From positions 1 through 23,764 of IMG/VR virus record IMGVR_UViG_3300024240_000012: a stretch of 23,764 nucleotides of DNA, one strand, 5' to 3'. Below the pieces are notes generated by a model. It searched no databases, was not told where the DNA came from, and saw nothing but the letters and a program-made list of their open reading frames with translations. The DNA comes from a virus. The position numbers and the translations under genes are program-made. Positions 1 to 8,752 of this stretch are shown in pieces (positions within the stretch are counted from its first letter, which is position 1; the number at the start of each line of letters is the position of its first letter).

Positions 1-3000
1 AACCAGTTCCTCCTCCCCGAACATGTTCACTTCACCGCTGGACACGGTTGCGGCCTTGATACGTCCCAGTTTGTCCTTCCAGTCGGTCGTATTGATCGAG
101 TCGGCATCCTTCTTCCGCATCTCAGCCAGGGCGATGGCTTGCTGCTTCTCGTTGAGTTTCGCCCGACCAACCTCGATAGCCAGGCGCTCATGGTCCTTGC
201 TCCTGCCGGCTTCCTCAAACATCTCATCCGACAGTTTGGCGAGGGCCAGACCGTCACGGATCATCGGCTTGTCCATTGGGAGCCCATCTGCCTCAAGGGA
301 CTCAAAGGTAGCCCCCGTATGTCTGATGTAGTGGGCCGCGTCCATGGCCGTTCCCGACCCCTCGGACATATTGATGTATGCCCCGATAGCCTTCGCTTCC
401 TCTGCCGTGTCAGCCTTGATGAACCTGACGTTGAGATCCTTCTCCCCCAACTTGATGGCGAGGGATCTGCGGTTGTGGCCATTGACCACATAGACTTCAC
501 CATCGGCAGGATCGAGCCACACATCCAGGAACTTCGCCAGTCGATCATTCCAATGCTTCGCCCCGGAAGTCGAACCGGACTCCCCACTCTTGGGATCGAT
601 CTGCGCGATACCGGTGTTGGAGTTGGTGACGCGAAACTGGAACCGCTTGGGCGCAGCACGGAGTTTAGCCACGGGGATGGTGAACACTTCCCCGTTCACC
701 CGCAGACCTTCGACATGCCGCAGTGCCTCGGGAACCTGATGGTCCACCGTGGGCTGGAGCGTTTCGTCGTGAACCTGCTTAGGTTCAGGCTTGGTGGGTT
801 CAGGCTTCGCTGGTTCAACCACGGGGGGCTTGGATTCTGCCGCTGGCTTCGGAGCGGGAGTCTCCGCTTCCTGGTCCATCTGGTTGGGGATGTCCTCAAC
901 CGACTTCGGAGTAGGTTCCTGTGCGGTAGGTTCAGCACTCTTGGGTTTCGGTGCTTCGGTCCTGTCGGACATGTGCCCCTGGTCGGGGATGTTGATGTCT
1001 CCACCCTGCTTCTTGCCCTTAGTAAGCGCCTTGATCTCGGCACGAACCTCCTGCCCACGGGCGCGAATCCACGCTTCCGTCCTGCCGGGGAACTGCTTCT
1101 TGAGCCAGTCCATGTACTTCGCATCCGACTTGCTGGGCTTGTCCTGGGAGACGATGAACAGTGCCTTGTCCACATCGCGCTCAAACACCGGGGAGTGCCC
1201 GACCACGCCGGCGTTAAACCGAGGCTTGGCCCCACGCAGATCCTTCGGGAGAGTCGGGGAAGGTGCTTCCGGTGGAGGCGGGACAGGGGCGACCGGCTTG
1301 GGCACAACCGGAGCAGGGGCCGGTTCAACGGGTGCTGGGACCGCCTGGGGAGACGGTTCCGTAACGGGTGCTACGCTTGGCAGCCCCGCAGGTTCAGGCT
1401 GTGCTTCCGTAACCGCCGAGGCAGCATCCGGGTTGGTAGTAACGGTTTGGAGTGCTGGCGTTTCCATGGGGTTGGCAATCGGCGCAGTGGGCTTTGGCCT
1501 CTGCCGTTCCAACTCGGCAAGACGCGCACGACCCGCTACCTCGGGGTTGTTGCGACGATTCTGTTCCGCCTGGGCCTCCACGAACTGCTTCATCAGTTCG
1601 TCCTGGGTGTCCTTGACCTCGGCCAGTTCCGCGTCAACCCGCGCCTCTGCCTTGCGCCTGGACTTCTTCTCCAGGCCCTTGGTCACACCGTTGGCTTCCA
1701 GAACCTTCCGTTCCTCGGCTTGATACTGCTGAACGACCGCTTCACGATTCGACTCAAGTTCGTTCGCCCGTTGGACAGCCTCCTCGAAAATGGGCTGGTT
1801 GATCTCGGTCTGCTGCTGGAGATCAGGATCAAGCTGCAGTTGCGTTGCTACTTCCGGTTCTTTCCTCGGCTGGGTTTGGGCTTCACCTTCTCGGGAAGGC
1901 GCTTGCCCTTCGATGCCTTGTCCCACTCCTTGACCACTTTCGGGGAGATTTCCCCCGACTTCGCCATCGCGTGGAACTTCCGCATTTGCGCCTTGCTCCG
2001 GTATGGCACCATCCACCCCCTTGGTTTTCTTTGCCTTCTTCTTTTCTTCGGCCAACTTCTTCGCGGCTTCGACTACAGCCATGGCATCGTTGATGTCCTT
2101 GCCGCCTTTGGTTTCCGTCTTGCCCTTGAAGGGGATGCCGGCCTTCTCGGCATACATGATCGCCGCCATCTTCCCCTTGAGACGGTCAACTTCTCCAGCG
2201 ATGGCAGGGGTATCCTTGTCCGAAGCCACCGCCAACCGCCTGGTCGCCTCAATCAACTTGGGTGCCAGCGCAGCCTTGGCGTCCCCAGGAGTCGCATACT
2301 CCTTGGTGAACTCTCTGCTCCGCATCATCAACCGTGCCGGGGCTATGCCGCCAGCCAGTTCATACCCAAGCATGGTCTTGATGGATTCCAGGACCGTGCT
2401 GCCCCACTCCTCCAAGGTCACATCCTTGCCAAGAACGTAGCGGTCAATGGCAGAGTCGGTCGTGCCGAAGATGACGCCCATCCCCACGCCAGCCGTAGCC
2501 TTCCTGGCGATGAGTTTCGTGAATGACGAGTAGAGCGCATCGGCTTGCTTCGCGTTGCCGCCGGCCATCTTCATGATCGTAGCTGCGGCAAGACCCGACA
2601 TGGTGCCAGCGGCAACGGCCTTCCCGAGTGAAGTGCCCTTGTCTATCTCTGACACAGCCTTGTCCACAGCGCCTTCCGCCGCGAATGCAGGGATAGCCAA
2701 TACTCCAAGACCACCGGCCTTGACCACACCGGCACCAATGTCCCCGCCGAATCCCGCAGTCTTACCGATGGTAGATTCGGGGTTGACCCCCAACTTCTCG
2801 CGCAGGAAATTGTCCTGGCCCTTCTGCCACGCAACATTCCGATCCTCAACGTCCTCGCCGGTAGCGATGTCCTGGTCCGCAGAGGTGAACGGACTCACCC
2901 TGTTCTGGATGAGCCCCGCCAGGACCGGATGGGTTTCCCCCAACTTGTTGATGAGGGTTCCGCGCAGACGCAGACCTCTACCAATGGTTGCGGCTGGTTT

Positions 3001-3342
3001 GTGAACCAACCCTTGGTAAAACCTCTCAGGGAGGGTAGCGATGTCACGCGGAGATCCGGTGATGCCCTTCCCCGTGGTCGCAGCACCCTCTGTTTCAGCG
3101 GTGAGGTCAGGAGTGCCAGGGTCATACGTTCCCCTGGGCAGGGGAGCGGAAGGGGCGGGAGTTGATCCAGCGAACCGGGGCATCGTCGTTGGGCTACCTG
3201 GTTCGACGGCAGACACCGTTGGTCTTGGGGCAGGGGCGGTTGGCTGCTGGCTGGGGACAGACGGCCCAGCAACCGCCCACGGATCTTCCACTTTGGATGG
3301 GGTTGATGGTCCTGCGACCTGCCAAGGGTTAGGTTCCGCCAT
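1..3342 (-). CDS. Giant ejected 'polyvalent'-type protein with ParB-like domain (partial, runs off left edge)
   Basis: From ATG at 3342 (after GAGGATGTA) the frame is open for 1,114 codons to the left edge with no stop. The N-terminus carries two PW[QA]VAGPS copies (6-13, 21-28). Residues ~190-350 are Gly/Ala-rich and hydrophobic (GFGGDIGAGVVKAGGLGVLA), suggestive of membrane contact. A charged segment (~360-440) and a coiled coil (~530-590) follow, then a Pro/Ala linker (~640-700). A compact module with VFERDVDKALFIVSQDKPSK lies at ~708-775, followed by a second linker. A ParB-like domain occupies ~885-1010: IPVAKLR (889-895), EVYVVNGHNRRSLAIKLGE with the GHNRRS signature at 955-960, and YINMSEGSGTAMDAA. 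ParB-fold domains with this 'INmsEG.Gt.mdaa' tail are a hallmark of polyvalent proteins injected with phage DNA. Downstream domains lie outside the window. Confidence 0.85.
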   Translation of the reverse strand, partial: MAEPNPWQVAGPSTPSKVEDPWAVAGPSVPSQQPTAPAPRPTVSAVEPGSPTTMPRFAGSTPAPSAPLPRGTYDPGTPDLTAETEGAATTGKGITGSPRDIATLPERFYQGLVHKPAATIGRGLRLRGTLINKLGETHPVLAGLIQNRVSPFTSADQDIATGEDVEDRNVAWQKGQDNFLREKLGVNPESTIGKTAGFGGDIGAGVVKAGGLGVLAIPAFAAEGAVDKAVSEIDKGTSLGKAVAAGTMSGLAAATIMKMAGGNAKQADALYSSFTKLIARKATAGVGMGVIFGTTDSAIDRYVLGKDVTLEEWGSTVLESIKTMLGYELAGGIAPARLMMRSREFTKEYATPGDAKAALAPKLIEATRRLAVASDKDTPAIAGEVDRLKGKMAAIMYAEKAGIPFKGKTETKGGKDINDAMAVVEAAKKLAEEKKKAKKTKGVDGAIPEQGANAEVPRDGEVGGNLPESGQGVGQGIEGQAPSREGEAQTQPRKEPEVATQLQLDPDLQQQTEINQPIFEEAVQRANELESNREAVVQQYQAEERKVLEANGVTKGLEKKSRRKAEARVDAELAEVKDTQDELMKQFVEAQAEQNRRNNPEVAGRARLAELERQRPKPTAPIANPMETPALQTVTTNPDAASAVTEAQPEPAGLPSVAPVTEPSPQAVPAPVEPAPAPVVPKPVAPVPPPPEAPSPTLPKDLRGAKPRFNAGVVGHSPVFERDVDKALFIVSQDKPSKSDAKYMDWLKKQFPGRTEAWIRARGQEVRAEIKALTKGKKQGGDINIPDQGHMSDRTEAPKPKSAEPTAQEPTPKSVEDIPNQMDQEAETPAPKPAAESKPPVVEPAKPEPTKPEPKQVHDETLQPTVDHQVPEALRHVEGLRVNGEVFTIPVAKLRAAPKRFQFRVTNSNTGIAQIDPKSGESGSTSGAKHWNDRLAKFLDVWLDPADGEVYVVNGHNRRSLAIKLGEKDLNVRFIKADTAEEAKAIGAYINMSEGSGTAMDAAHYIRHTGATFESLEADGLPMDKPMIRDGLALAKLSDEMFEEAGRSKDHERLAIEVGRAKLNEKQQAIALAEMRKKDADSINTTDWKDKLGRIKAATVSSGEVNMFGEEELV

Positions 3343-3349
3343 TACATCC

Positions 3350-5002
3350 TCACTTCACGCGAACTGGTTTTCCGTTCCGAAGGGACCACACTTGGCCGTT
3401 CTTGAAGGGGGTATCTTGGCCCTCTGTGAGCAATGATACAGGAGGGGCAGTGGGTGTGCCCTGTTTCGCAGTAGGTTTCGCTACCGGTTCCGGCGCACTC
3501 GGGGTTGGCGCAGCGGGTGCAGGGGCAGGTTTCGCCGCCTGGACCTTGGCCGCTTCCGCAATGGCATCGTTGATGAACTTCTGGTGCCCTGGGGGCAGGC
3601 TGAGTTTGATGTTGTTGGCAGTCTGGATGCCGATGTCCTTTCTCCTTGCCATCGACTGGTACATACCCAATGCCATCTGTGGGGTGAAACTGTCCTCCCA
3701 CTGCTTGGTCTGGCTGTTGAACCAAGGAGCAATCGCTCTTGCCGCAGCCTTGGAGGCTCCCTCAAACACCTTGGCATCAGAGTCAGACTTCTCCCCGAGG
3801 ATGACCTTCTGCTTTGCTTCCCTGGCACCCTTGAAATCTCCAGGATACATAGCCAAGTGGTTGGCTTCTGCCGCTTCGGCCCTCTGCGTGATCTTGTCGC
3901 CGGAAGGATGGTCGGTGCGATACATGGCCGCAGCAGATTGCATCCCCGCGATCTTCTCGTTGCTGGCGATCTGCTCTTTCTTCTCCATGGCCTTCGTGAA
4001 GTTACTGCCATCGGTTTCCAGTGCCTTGGACAGATCCTTGTGGTCGGCCAGCCCCATGCCCATCAGACCCATCACCGTAGCCGTCTGCAACGGGAGGAAG
4101 GTGCCGTTGGCCAGAGTGATCCCCTGGACATGGGTGAGTGGGTCAATGGAACGCCTGGTCCCAGCCCCGAAAGACTTGGCCATGTCTGCATCACTACCGA
4201 AGTAGAGCGCCTTCATCTTGGAGTAGGCTTCGTCGGCCAGAACCTTCTGCTGCATTTTCTTGTTGTAGTCTGAAAGTTCCCCATCAACCTTGTCGATCTC
4301 AGGCTTCTTCATCCTCATGTAAGCAGCAGTCATGGCGTTGTATTTGTCTACATCGCCGCCAGCCTTCTCCCTGATCTTGGCGAGATCCTGGCGCGTCTGG
4401 TCGTGGACCTTCTGGTATTTGTCGTTCAGTGCATCCACCTCTGAATCACCAGACTTCCACCCAGCGGGGGCGACCCTGGGCGGACCCTGGGGGGCCGTAG
4501 GAGCGTTAGCCTGCGCCGATGGCGCGGGAGTGCTGGCGGGGATCTTGGCAAGGCCCTGTGGGGCACCAGCAACCACAGTGGGCAGTCCGTTGACCGGAGC
4601 GGCAACCTGCGGCTGAACCATACCCCGCGAGGTAGCGATGTCGGTAGGCATGGTCGGACCTATCCCCCCCGCCGGCTTTGCGGTTGGGTCGGGGGTAGTC
4701 ACGGCTGCGGGAGGAGGGTTCTGAACCTGCTGGTAGTGCATGTAGGTCTGGTAGACGGGGTTCTCGTCGTTCGCAAGCATGTCGGCTTGGCCGGCCAGAG
4801 CAAGGTTCTCAGCCTGACGATCCTGCTGCGCCTGGTCCCATGCCTGGGTTTCGCGTCCGAGACGCACATCCTGGATACCCTGCGCCCTCAGACGGTCGGC
4901 ATCCTGCTGGTCCCTGGCTTCCTTCTCCAGTTTGCTCTGTGCATACTGGTTGGCACCCGCAACGAGCGCCTGACCGATCCCCTGTGCAAGCCCGATAGCC
5001 AT
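3350..5002 (-). CDS. Internal virion / ejection-type protein, 550 aa
   Basis: Start preceded by GGGGAGGTAGAC, in which TAG is the upstream stop. The N-terminus is amphipathic (MAIGLAQGIGQALVAGANQY) and leads into a charged coiled coil. A Pro/Ala/Thr-rich linker (~95-180) is followed by a helical body (~190-485) rich in Lys/Ala/Met, a second Pro/Ala linker (~487-525) and a short C-terminal module (FKNGQVWSLRNGKPVRV). Helical bodies joined by Pro/Ala linkers are typical of proteins packed inside the capsid and ejected with DNA. No enzymatic motif is seen. It is encoded just before the giant ParB-like protein, which shares the same linker style. Confidence 0.65.
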   Translation of the reverse strand: MAIGLAQGIGQALVAGANQYAQSKLEKEARDQQDADRLRAQGIQDVRLGRETQAWDQAQQDRQAENLALAGQADMLANDENPVYQTYMHYQQVQNPPPAAVTTPDPTAKPAGGIGPTMPTDIATSRGMVQPQVAAPVNGLPTVVAGAPQGLAKIPASTPAPSAQANAPTAPQGPPRVAPAGWKSGDSEVDALNDKYQKVHDQTRQDLAKIREKAGGDVDKYNAMTAAYMRMKKPEIDKVDGELSDYNKKMQQKVLADEAYSKMKALYFGSDADMAKSFGAGTRRSIDPLTHVQGITLANGTFLPLQTATVMGLMGMGLADHKDLSKALETDGSNFTKAMEKKEQIASNEKIAGMQSAAAMYRTDHPSGDKITQRAEAAEANHLAMYPGDFKGAREAKQKVILGEKSDSDAKVFEGASKAAARAIAPWFNSQTKQWEDSFTPQMALGMYQSMARRKDIGIQTANNIKLSLPPGHQKFINDAIAEAAKVQAAKPAPAPAAPTPSAPEPVAKPTAKQGTPTAPPVSLLTEGQDTPFKNGQVWSLRNGKPVRVK

Positions 5003-5004
5003 GT

Positions 5005-5802
5005 CTACCTCCCCCTGTCCTGAGACGAGAATCTTCCAAATTGGTTGTAGTTAGGGTCTTGGAAGTAGGACGAACCCACCATCCCCGTATTGGCGACACC
5101 GGGGGTCATGCCCAAGTCAACGTAACTGGGGTTCCGGTTAGGGACAGATGGGTTGGCCGGGACAAGGTTCACGTTGCTCGTCACTTCTGGAAGCGGGGTG
5201 GTGCTTGTCTGCGGTTCTGCTCCGTCCGCATACAGCTTGGCCAACCCCATCATGCCCTGGGCCGCTGCGCCATACGCGCTCTGCTGTGCCTGACCAGCCT
5301 GATTCGCCAGATTCTCCTGGAACCCTGCCATCTGCGTGTTCGCACCCGTGGCGATCCCAACCCACGCTGGCGTCCGACTCGCAATCGAGAGCATCCCCGG
5401 CAACTGCGTTTCCTTCTTGGCACGGTCCTCCAGGTTGATCCCAGCGATGCCCTGAGCCCTGCGGAACTGCTGCGTCAACTGCCTACCGCCCGTGACGCCC
5501 TCACCAGCCATCGGTGCCTGTTCCGCGATGGTCCGATCCGCATTGCCCATCTCAGCGTTGAAGCGGTCAAGGCCCATCTGCCCAGCAGCGGTGATCTTGC
5601 TCGACTGGAGTTCCGCCAGTTGCTTCTCGATGACCGGATCGACCAGACGCGCATCCCGCGCCTTGAGTTCATTGGCAACACCCATGTTTGCGGCCAGCGA
5701 AGCCTCTGCACGACCGTTAGCTGCGTCATGTGCCTTCCCCTGCTTGATCCCGGAGTAGATGCTCGTCCCAACCCCGATGGCTGCGGTTATTGCGGCTGAC
5801 AT
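5005..5802 (-). CDS. Internal virion / ejection-type protein, 265 aa
   Basis: The start has AGGAGGTGCTTGT before ATG and overlaps the cupin gene by 16 bases. The N-terminus is Ala/Gly-rich and mildly hydrophobic (MSAAITAAIGVGTSIYSGIK). Long Ala/Gln/Lys helices follow (~25-130 and ~150-195), and the last ~70 residues are Pro/Asn/Ser-rich. This resembles T7 gp14-type small internal proteins, which leave the capsid with the DNA and insert in the envelope. It precedes two larger proteins of the same kind. Function is inferred from composition and order. Confidence 0.65.
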   Translation of the reverse strand: MSAAITAAIGVGTSIYSGIKQGKAHDAANGRAEASLAANMGVANELKARDARLVDPVIEKQLAELQSSKITAAGQMGLDRFNAEMGNADRTIAEQAPMAGEGVTGGRQLTQQFRRAQGIAGINLEDRAKKETQLPGMLSIASRTPAWVGIATGANTQMAGFQENLANQAGQAQQSAYGAAAQGMMGLAKLYADGAEPQTSTTPLPEVTSNVNLVPANPSVPNRNPSYVDLGMTPGVANTGMVGSSYFQDPNYNQFGRFSSQDRGR

Positions 5803-6269
5803 ACAAGCACCTCCTGAATCACTTTACCCGTTGCGAAGTCAAATTCAGGACTCTCATCCTGGGAAAACAGTTCCCTCTCGATCTCGTCCAGGTCAGTCAG
5901 ATGAGTGTGGTGGACCGTTGCCCAAAGCGTGTCCTCATGGGCCAGCGCGAACGGCTTCACCCCTGCCTTGGAAGTGAACGAGGCGTTCCCCGTGAACCGC
6001 TTCAACCCATGCTCGGTCAGGATCTCGATGTCCCCGTAGAAAAGGATCTGCAAGTCATTCTGCTTGTGGATGCGACCCGTGAGCGCAACACCCTTGGGGA
6101 TGAGGATTTTCCGCATATAAAGCCCATCTGCGAAATAATGCTCAACCGGCAATTCCACCTGGGGCCGGTCCCGAAGCCACTCCTCACCGGAGTAGACGAT
6201 CTCGCGCAGTTCCTCCTGGGTGAACTCGTCCACCCCGTAGCCAGAGGAGGAAACCAGAGAGGTAATCAT
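5787..6269 (-). CDS. Cupin-like phage protein, 160 aa
   Basis: Start chosen at MITSLVSSS, overlapping the upstream stop (ATGA). A longer frame from 6359 runs back into the previous gene. After an N-terminal helix, residues ~45-130 (YMRKILIPKGVALTGRIHKQ, ILFYGDIEILTEHGLKRF, then AGVKPFALAHEDTLWATVHH) follow the double-stranded beta-helix (cupin/RmlC-like) pattern: 'iP.G..ltG.iHk', a GDI strand and a late TVHHT strand. Phage cupins of this type often accompany tail genes and are thought to bind sugars or metal. A catalytic role is not established. It overlaps the next gene by 16 bases. Confidence 0.7.
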   Translation of the reverse strand: MITSLVSSSGYGVDEFTQEELREIVYSGEEWLRDRPQVELPVEHYFADGLYMRKILIPKGVALTGRIHKQNDLQILFYGDIEILTEHGLKRFTGNASFTSKAGVKPFALAHEDTLWATVHHTHLTDLDEIERELFSQDESPEFDFATGKVIQEVLVCQPQ

Positions 6270-6670
6270 GCTTGCCTCGCCACGGCATCCCACTCGATTT
6301 CGTAGTAGCGCCACCACGCGATGCCGGCCAACTGGAGGCGCAGCCCATACCCAGCACACCCACGGGGGAGATGGAACACGGAAGCCTGGTTGGGATCTTC
6401 CGAAAGCGTCACGTATCCTCGCTTGACCTCCGTGTTGTCAACGAGCGCACGAACGTAGATTTTGCCGGAACCGCCAAAGCGAACCCGGTAGAAATACTTG
6501 AGCAGGGACGGATCTCCGCAGAACACGATGCCCGTGTCCACGAAGGACATCATCTGACGCCGGTCCTCGTTGAAGGTGCCGTAGACGGTCTGAGGCGTGC
6601 CCACGGCTGGCATACGCTCAAACGCTGCCCCTGCCGCTAGATACGCCTCATACGGGTCTACGAGTGCCAT
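6266..6670 (-). CDS. Virion-type protein, 134 aa
   Basis: Starts inside the last codons of the HExxH gene, with GAGGTCCAGGA in front. It is beta-rich, with YFYRVRFGGSGKIYVRALVD and a C-terminal LPRGCAGYGLRLQLAGIAWW followed by YYEIEWD. The 'lPRG..GYG..lql.G...w.yyEiew' ending resembles beta-sandwich tips of phage tail or propeller accessory proteins. I cannot give a named family. Its stop overlaps the next start (ATGA). Confidence 0.7.
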   Translation of the reverse strand: MALVDPYEAYLAAGAAFERMPAVGTPQTVYGTFNEDRRQMMSFVDTGIVFCGDPSLLKYFYRVRFGGSGKIYVRALVDNTEVKRGYVTLSEDPNQASVFHLPRGCAGYGLRLQLAGIAWWRYYEIEWDAVARQA

Positions 6671-7038
6671 TCCTGGACCTCTTTCAGATGCAAGCGAAGG
6701 TGCGATTCAGCAAGACCGACCGTGGGCGCAGCGTAGTAGGGGAACTTGACCAGATCCTTGGAGAACGCCACGATCTGCTCATCCCAACCGCACTCGGGGA
6801 CAGACTTGTGCATCTCGTCCTGGAAGGCATCGGCTTCGGACCACAGGCGGAACCCAGGGTAGTTGGTGAGGTACAGCCACCAGTAGCGCAGTGTTCCGAT
6901 GACGGTCATCTGCCACTCATGCCGGTCCTCATGGTCCCTCGTCTGCCTGTCCGCGAACGGCCCAAGCACCTCAAGGTGAGGTGCCAGTGTGCAGGACCAT
7001 CCCTTTGTGTGGGTCCAGACGGGGAGACGAATTACCAC
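6658..7038 (-). CDS. HExxH-containing protein, possible zinc metallopeptidase, 126 aa
   Basis: Start chosen at the GTG that overlaps the upstream TAG (TAGTG), with AGGA upstream; the longer frame above it lies inside the collagen-like gene. Residues 36-40 read HEDRH, followed by EWQMTVIGTLRYWWLYLTNY and then Glu68 in WSEADAFQDE. The order HExxH, aromatic helix and downstream Glu/Ala motif is how many small phage and secreted zinc peptidases (gluzincin-like) are arranged, in which the two His and the later Glu bind zinc. I infer a possible virion-borne peptidase; the motif could also be chance. It overlaps the next gene by 13 bases. Confidence 0.65.
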   Translation of the reverse strand: MVIRLPVWTHTKGWSCTLAPHLEVLGPFADRQTRDHEDRHEWQMTVIGTLRYWWLYLTNYPGFRLWSEADAFQDEMHKSVPECGWDEQIVAFSKDLVKFPYYAAPTVGLAESHLRLHLKEVQEWHS

Positions 7039-7415
7039 TATACGTCCTGGATGATCCCGCCTTGACGCCCAGCAGTATCGATGCCCATGCACCAGACGAT
7101 GACATCAGCGAGGCTGGAACCGGCAGTAGGGGCGGGGACCGTATCCAACATGATGGGAGCGGTGATAGGCGACCCAACAACCGATGCTCCGTTATGGAAC
7201 TGGACACCCGTTGTGCCAATGGGTCCAATCAACGTCTGTATCGTGGCCACGTTGTCTTTGATGGAGTGTACATCAGCAGGACCGGTGGCACCCGTAGGGC
7301 CAGTGGGTCCAGTCGGTCCAGTGATCCCGATGGGACCGGTAGCGCCGGTTGGGCCAGTAGCACCCGTAGCACCGACGATGGTGTTGATACCCGACATGTT
7401 GAAGGCGAAAGACAT
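7038..7415 (-). CDS. Collagen-like Gly-X-Y virion protein, 125 aa
   Basis: Start overlaps the upstream stop (TGATG) after a GGGAGG site. After a short N-terminus, residues 15-47 hold eleven Gly-X-Y triplets (GAT, GPT, GPI, GIT). A non-collagen C-terminal part follows ([20 protein letters not shown], then a hydrophobic [10 protein letters not shown]). It has the same repeat chemistry as the protein at 10489-10878, but a shorter N-terminus and a different C-terminus. It is probably a trimeric stalk or surface fibre. The stop overlaps the next GTG start (TAGTG). Confidence 0.85.
   Translation of the reverse strand: MSFAFNMSGINTIVGATGATGPTGATGPIGITGPTGPTGPTGATGPADVHSIKDNVATIQTLIGPIGTTGVQFHNGASVVGSPITAPIMLDTVPAPTAGSSLADVIVWCMGIDTAGRQGGIIQDV
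7275..7373 (-). repeat. Collagen-like triplet repeat (11 Gly-X-Y)
   Basis: Eleven consecutive nine-base units coding Gly-X-Y inside the 125-aa protein. The units are imperfect at DNA level and read in frame through the whole block. Confidence 0.85.
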
Positions 7416-7693
7416 CAGATCCTCCCGTGGGTTTCAGTGACCACGGAACCGCCCGTGGTGCTGTGTGCGTAGATGGCGGGGAAATACAGGTCGTTCCGCG
7501 CTTCCCCAGCCGAAACGGGAACCGAACTCGCTCCTGTGGACCCGAACTTAAAGAAGCAGTCAACTGGGCACGCTTCGATCAAGATGGCATCGATTTTGAG
7601 GATGGTCCCCACATCGATGAGAGTATCTGCGCCACCGGCAGGGACGGTCGTGGTCTTTCGCTCGATGGCATTGGCAGGGGAAACGCTAGACAT
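7415..7693 (-). CDS. Small beta-rich virion-type protein, 92 aa
   Basis: Start chosen at [11 protein letters not shown] because AAGGAGGTGTCC precedes it; this gives an 8-base overlap with the glycosyltransferase. A longer frame from 7726 lacks such a site. The protein has alternating strands ([50 protein letters not shown]), suggesting a single small beta-sandwich. The neighbouring collagen-like gene starts in its stop codon (TGATG). It may be a capsid or fibre accessory; no family is recognised. Confidence 0.7.
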   Translation of the reverse strand: MSSVSPANAIERKTTTVPAGGADTLIDVGTILKIDAILIEACPVDCFFKFGSTGASSVPVSAGEARNDLYFPAIYAHSTTGGSVVTETHGRI

Positions 7694-8735
7694 GGACACC
7701 TCCTTGAAGTTGCTGGACGAACTCATTGGCCTTCATTGCTTCTTCCTTCATTCCCATCACACCATACGCCCTGGCCATCAGGTCATACGGACCTTCCCTC
7801 AGACCGACCGGATACCTGAACCCGATCCTTGGGCGCAGGAAGTGCCGCTCCCCATCGTTGATGCCATTGGCGACAGCCAGCCGAGCCCAGTAGATTGCCT
7901 TATCGGCCATCCCCATGCGAACCGAAACCTCGCCAGCGAACCAGCACAGTTCTGCGATGCCACTGTGCTTCGTCAGTCCCAGGGCACACGCAGCGATGGC
8001 TTCATGGCCCTTGCCCATGCGCTCAAGGCACACCGCAAGGCGGAAGCACGACCAGGCCGATTCCTCGTCCCAACCGTTCAGATCAGCACAGCGCTTGAAT
8101 GCCTCTGCCGCTTCGGCCCAATGCTCAAGCGCAGCGTGGGAGTCCCCAAGGTAATACCAGGACCGTGGATGAGTGGGGTTGTCTGCGACATCCTTGCTCA
8201 GAGAATCAACCAGCCACTCCAACTTGTGCTTCAACTCCTCGGGAGACTTCTCCAGTTCCGAGAACGAGATCCCCTGGACGAGAACCTGCTTGCCGTTCTT
8301 GGGCAGGACGCACTCATGCACTCCCCCGACAAAAACATCGGCCAGCGGGAGCTTGAAGAACCGCTCTTTGCTATACATGCCGGAATCATGGGGGACCAGG
8401 ACTACACCATCCAGATCCGACAGCATACCCTTGATGTCAATGCCATCGAAGTTCATGCGCTCATCGGTGTCCAGGGTGATGGCCCAGTCCGCGCCAAGAC
8501 GTTCCGCTTCCGCCAGCCCGAAGTTCCTCGCTCCTGTTGCGCCAACTTCATGGGAGCAGTCGTAGGGGACAACATGCAGCCGGTCGCCCACGATGCTCCG
8601 TGCGACCTCCAGCGTGTCATCCGTAACTCCAAGGTCCACGATGATGCACCGATCAGTCCATCCACACACACTCCGAAGGGCATCGCCGATGACCTTGGAG
8701 CGGTTGGAGGAGAGCGTGATGGAAGCCAGAATCAT
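7686..8735 (-). CDS. Family-2 glycosyltransferase fused to TPR repeats, 349 aa
   Basis: The N-terminal ~150 residues form a GT-A domain: ASITLSSNRSKVIGDALRSV, CIIVDLGVTDDTLEVA, EVGATGARNFGLAEA and the DxD-type ITLDTDER (Asp89/Asp91) for metal and sugar-nucleotide binding. From ~190 on there are TPR-like helical pairs (WYYLGDSHAALEHWAEAAEA, RLAVCLERMGKGHEAIAACA, WFAGEVSVRMGMADKAIYWA). The start follows AAGAGGTCAC. GT2-TPR proteins transfer sugars to proteins, glycans or DNA; substrate is not evident here. Among virion genes it may glycosylate a particle protein or alter host surface sugars. It overlaps the next gene by 8 bases. Confidence 0.85.
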   Translation of the reverse strand: MILASITLSSNRSKVIGDALRSVCGWTDRCIIVDLGVTDDTLEVARSIVGDRLHVVPYDCSHEVGATGARNFGLAEAERLGADWAITLDTDERMNFDGIDIKGMLSDLDGVVLVPHDSGMYSKERFFKLPLADVFVGGVHECVLPKNGKQVLVQGISFSELEKSPEELKHKLEWLVDSLSKDVADNPTHPRSWYYLGDSHAALEHWAEAAEAFKRCADLNGWDEESAWSCFRLAVCLERMGKGHEAIAACALGLTKHSGIAELCWFAGEVSVRMGMADKAIYWARLAVANGINDGERHFLRPRIGFRYPVGLREGPYDLMARAYGVMGMKEEAMKANEFVQQLQGGVHV

Positions 8736-8752
8736 GTGACCTCTTGATGGTT

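Noticed and set aside
139-2526. Long plus-strand open frame (795 codons)
   Set aside because: It is in antisense register to the giant minus-strand gene; its translation is Arg/Leu/Gly-rich without domain features and has no ribosome-binding site. The open frame follows from G/C-ending codons on the minus strand.
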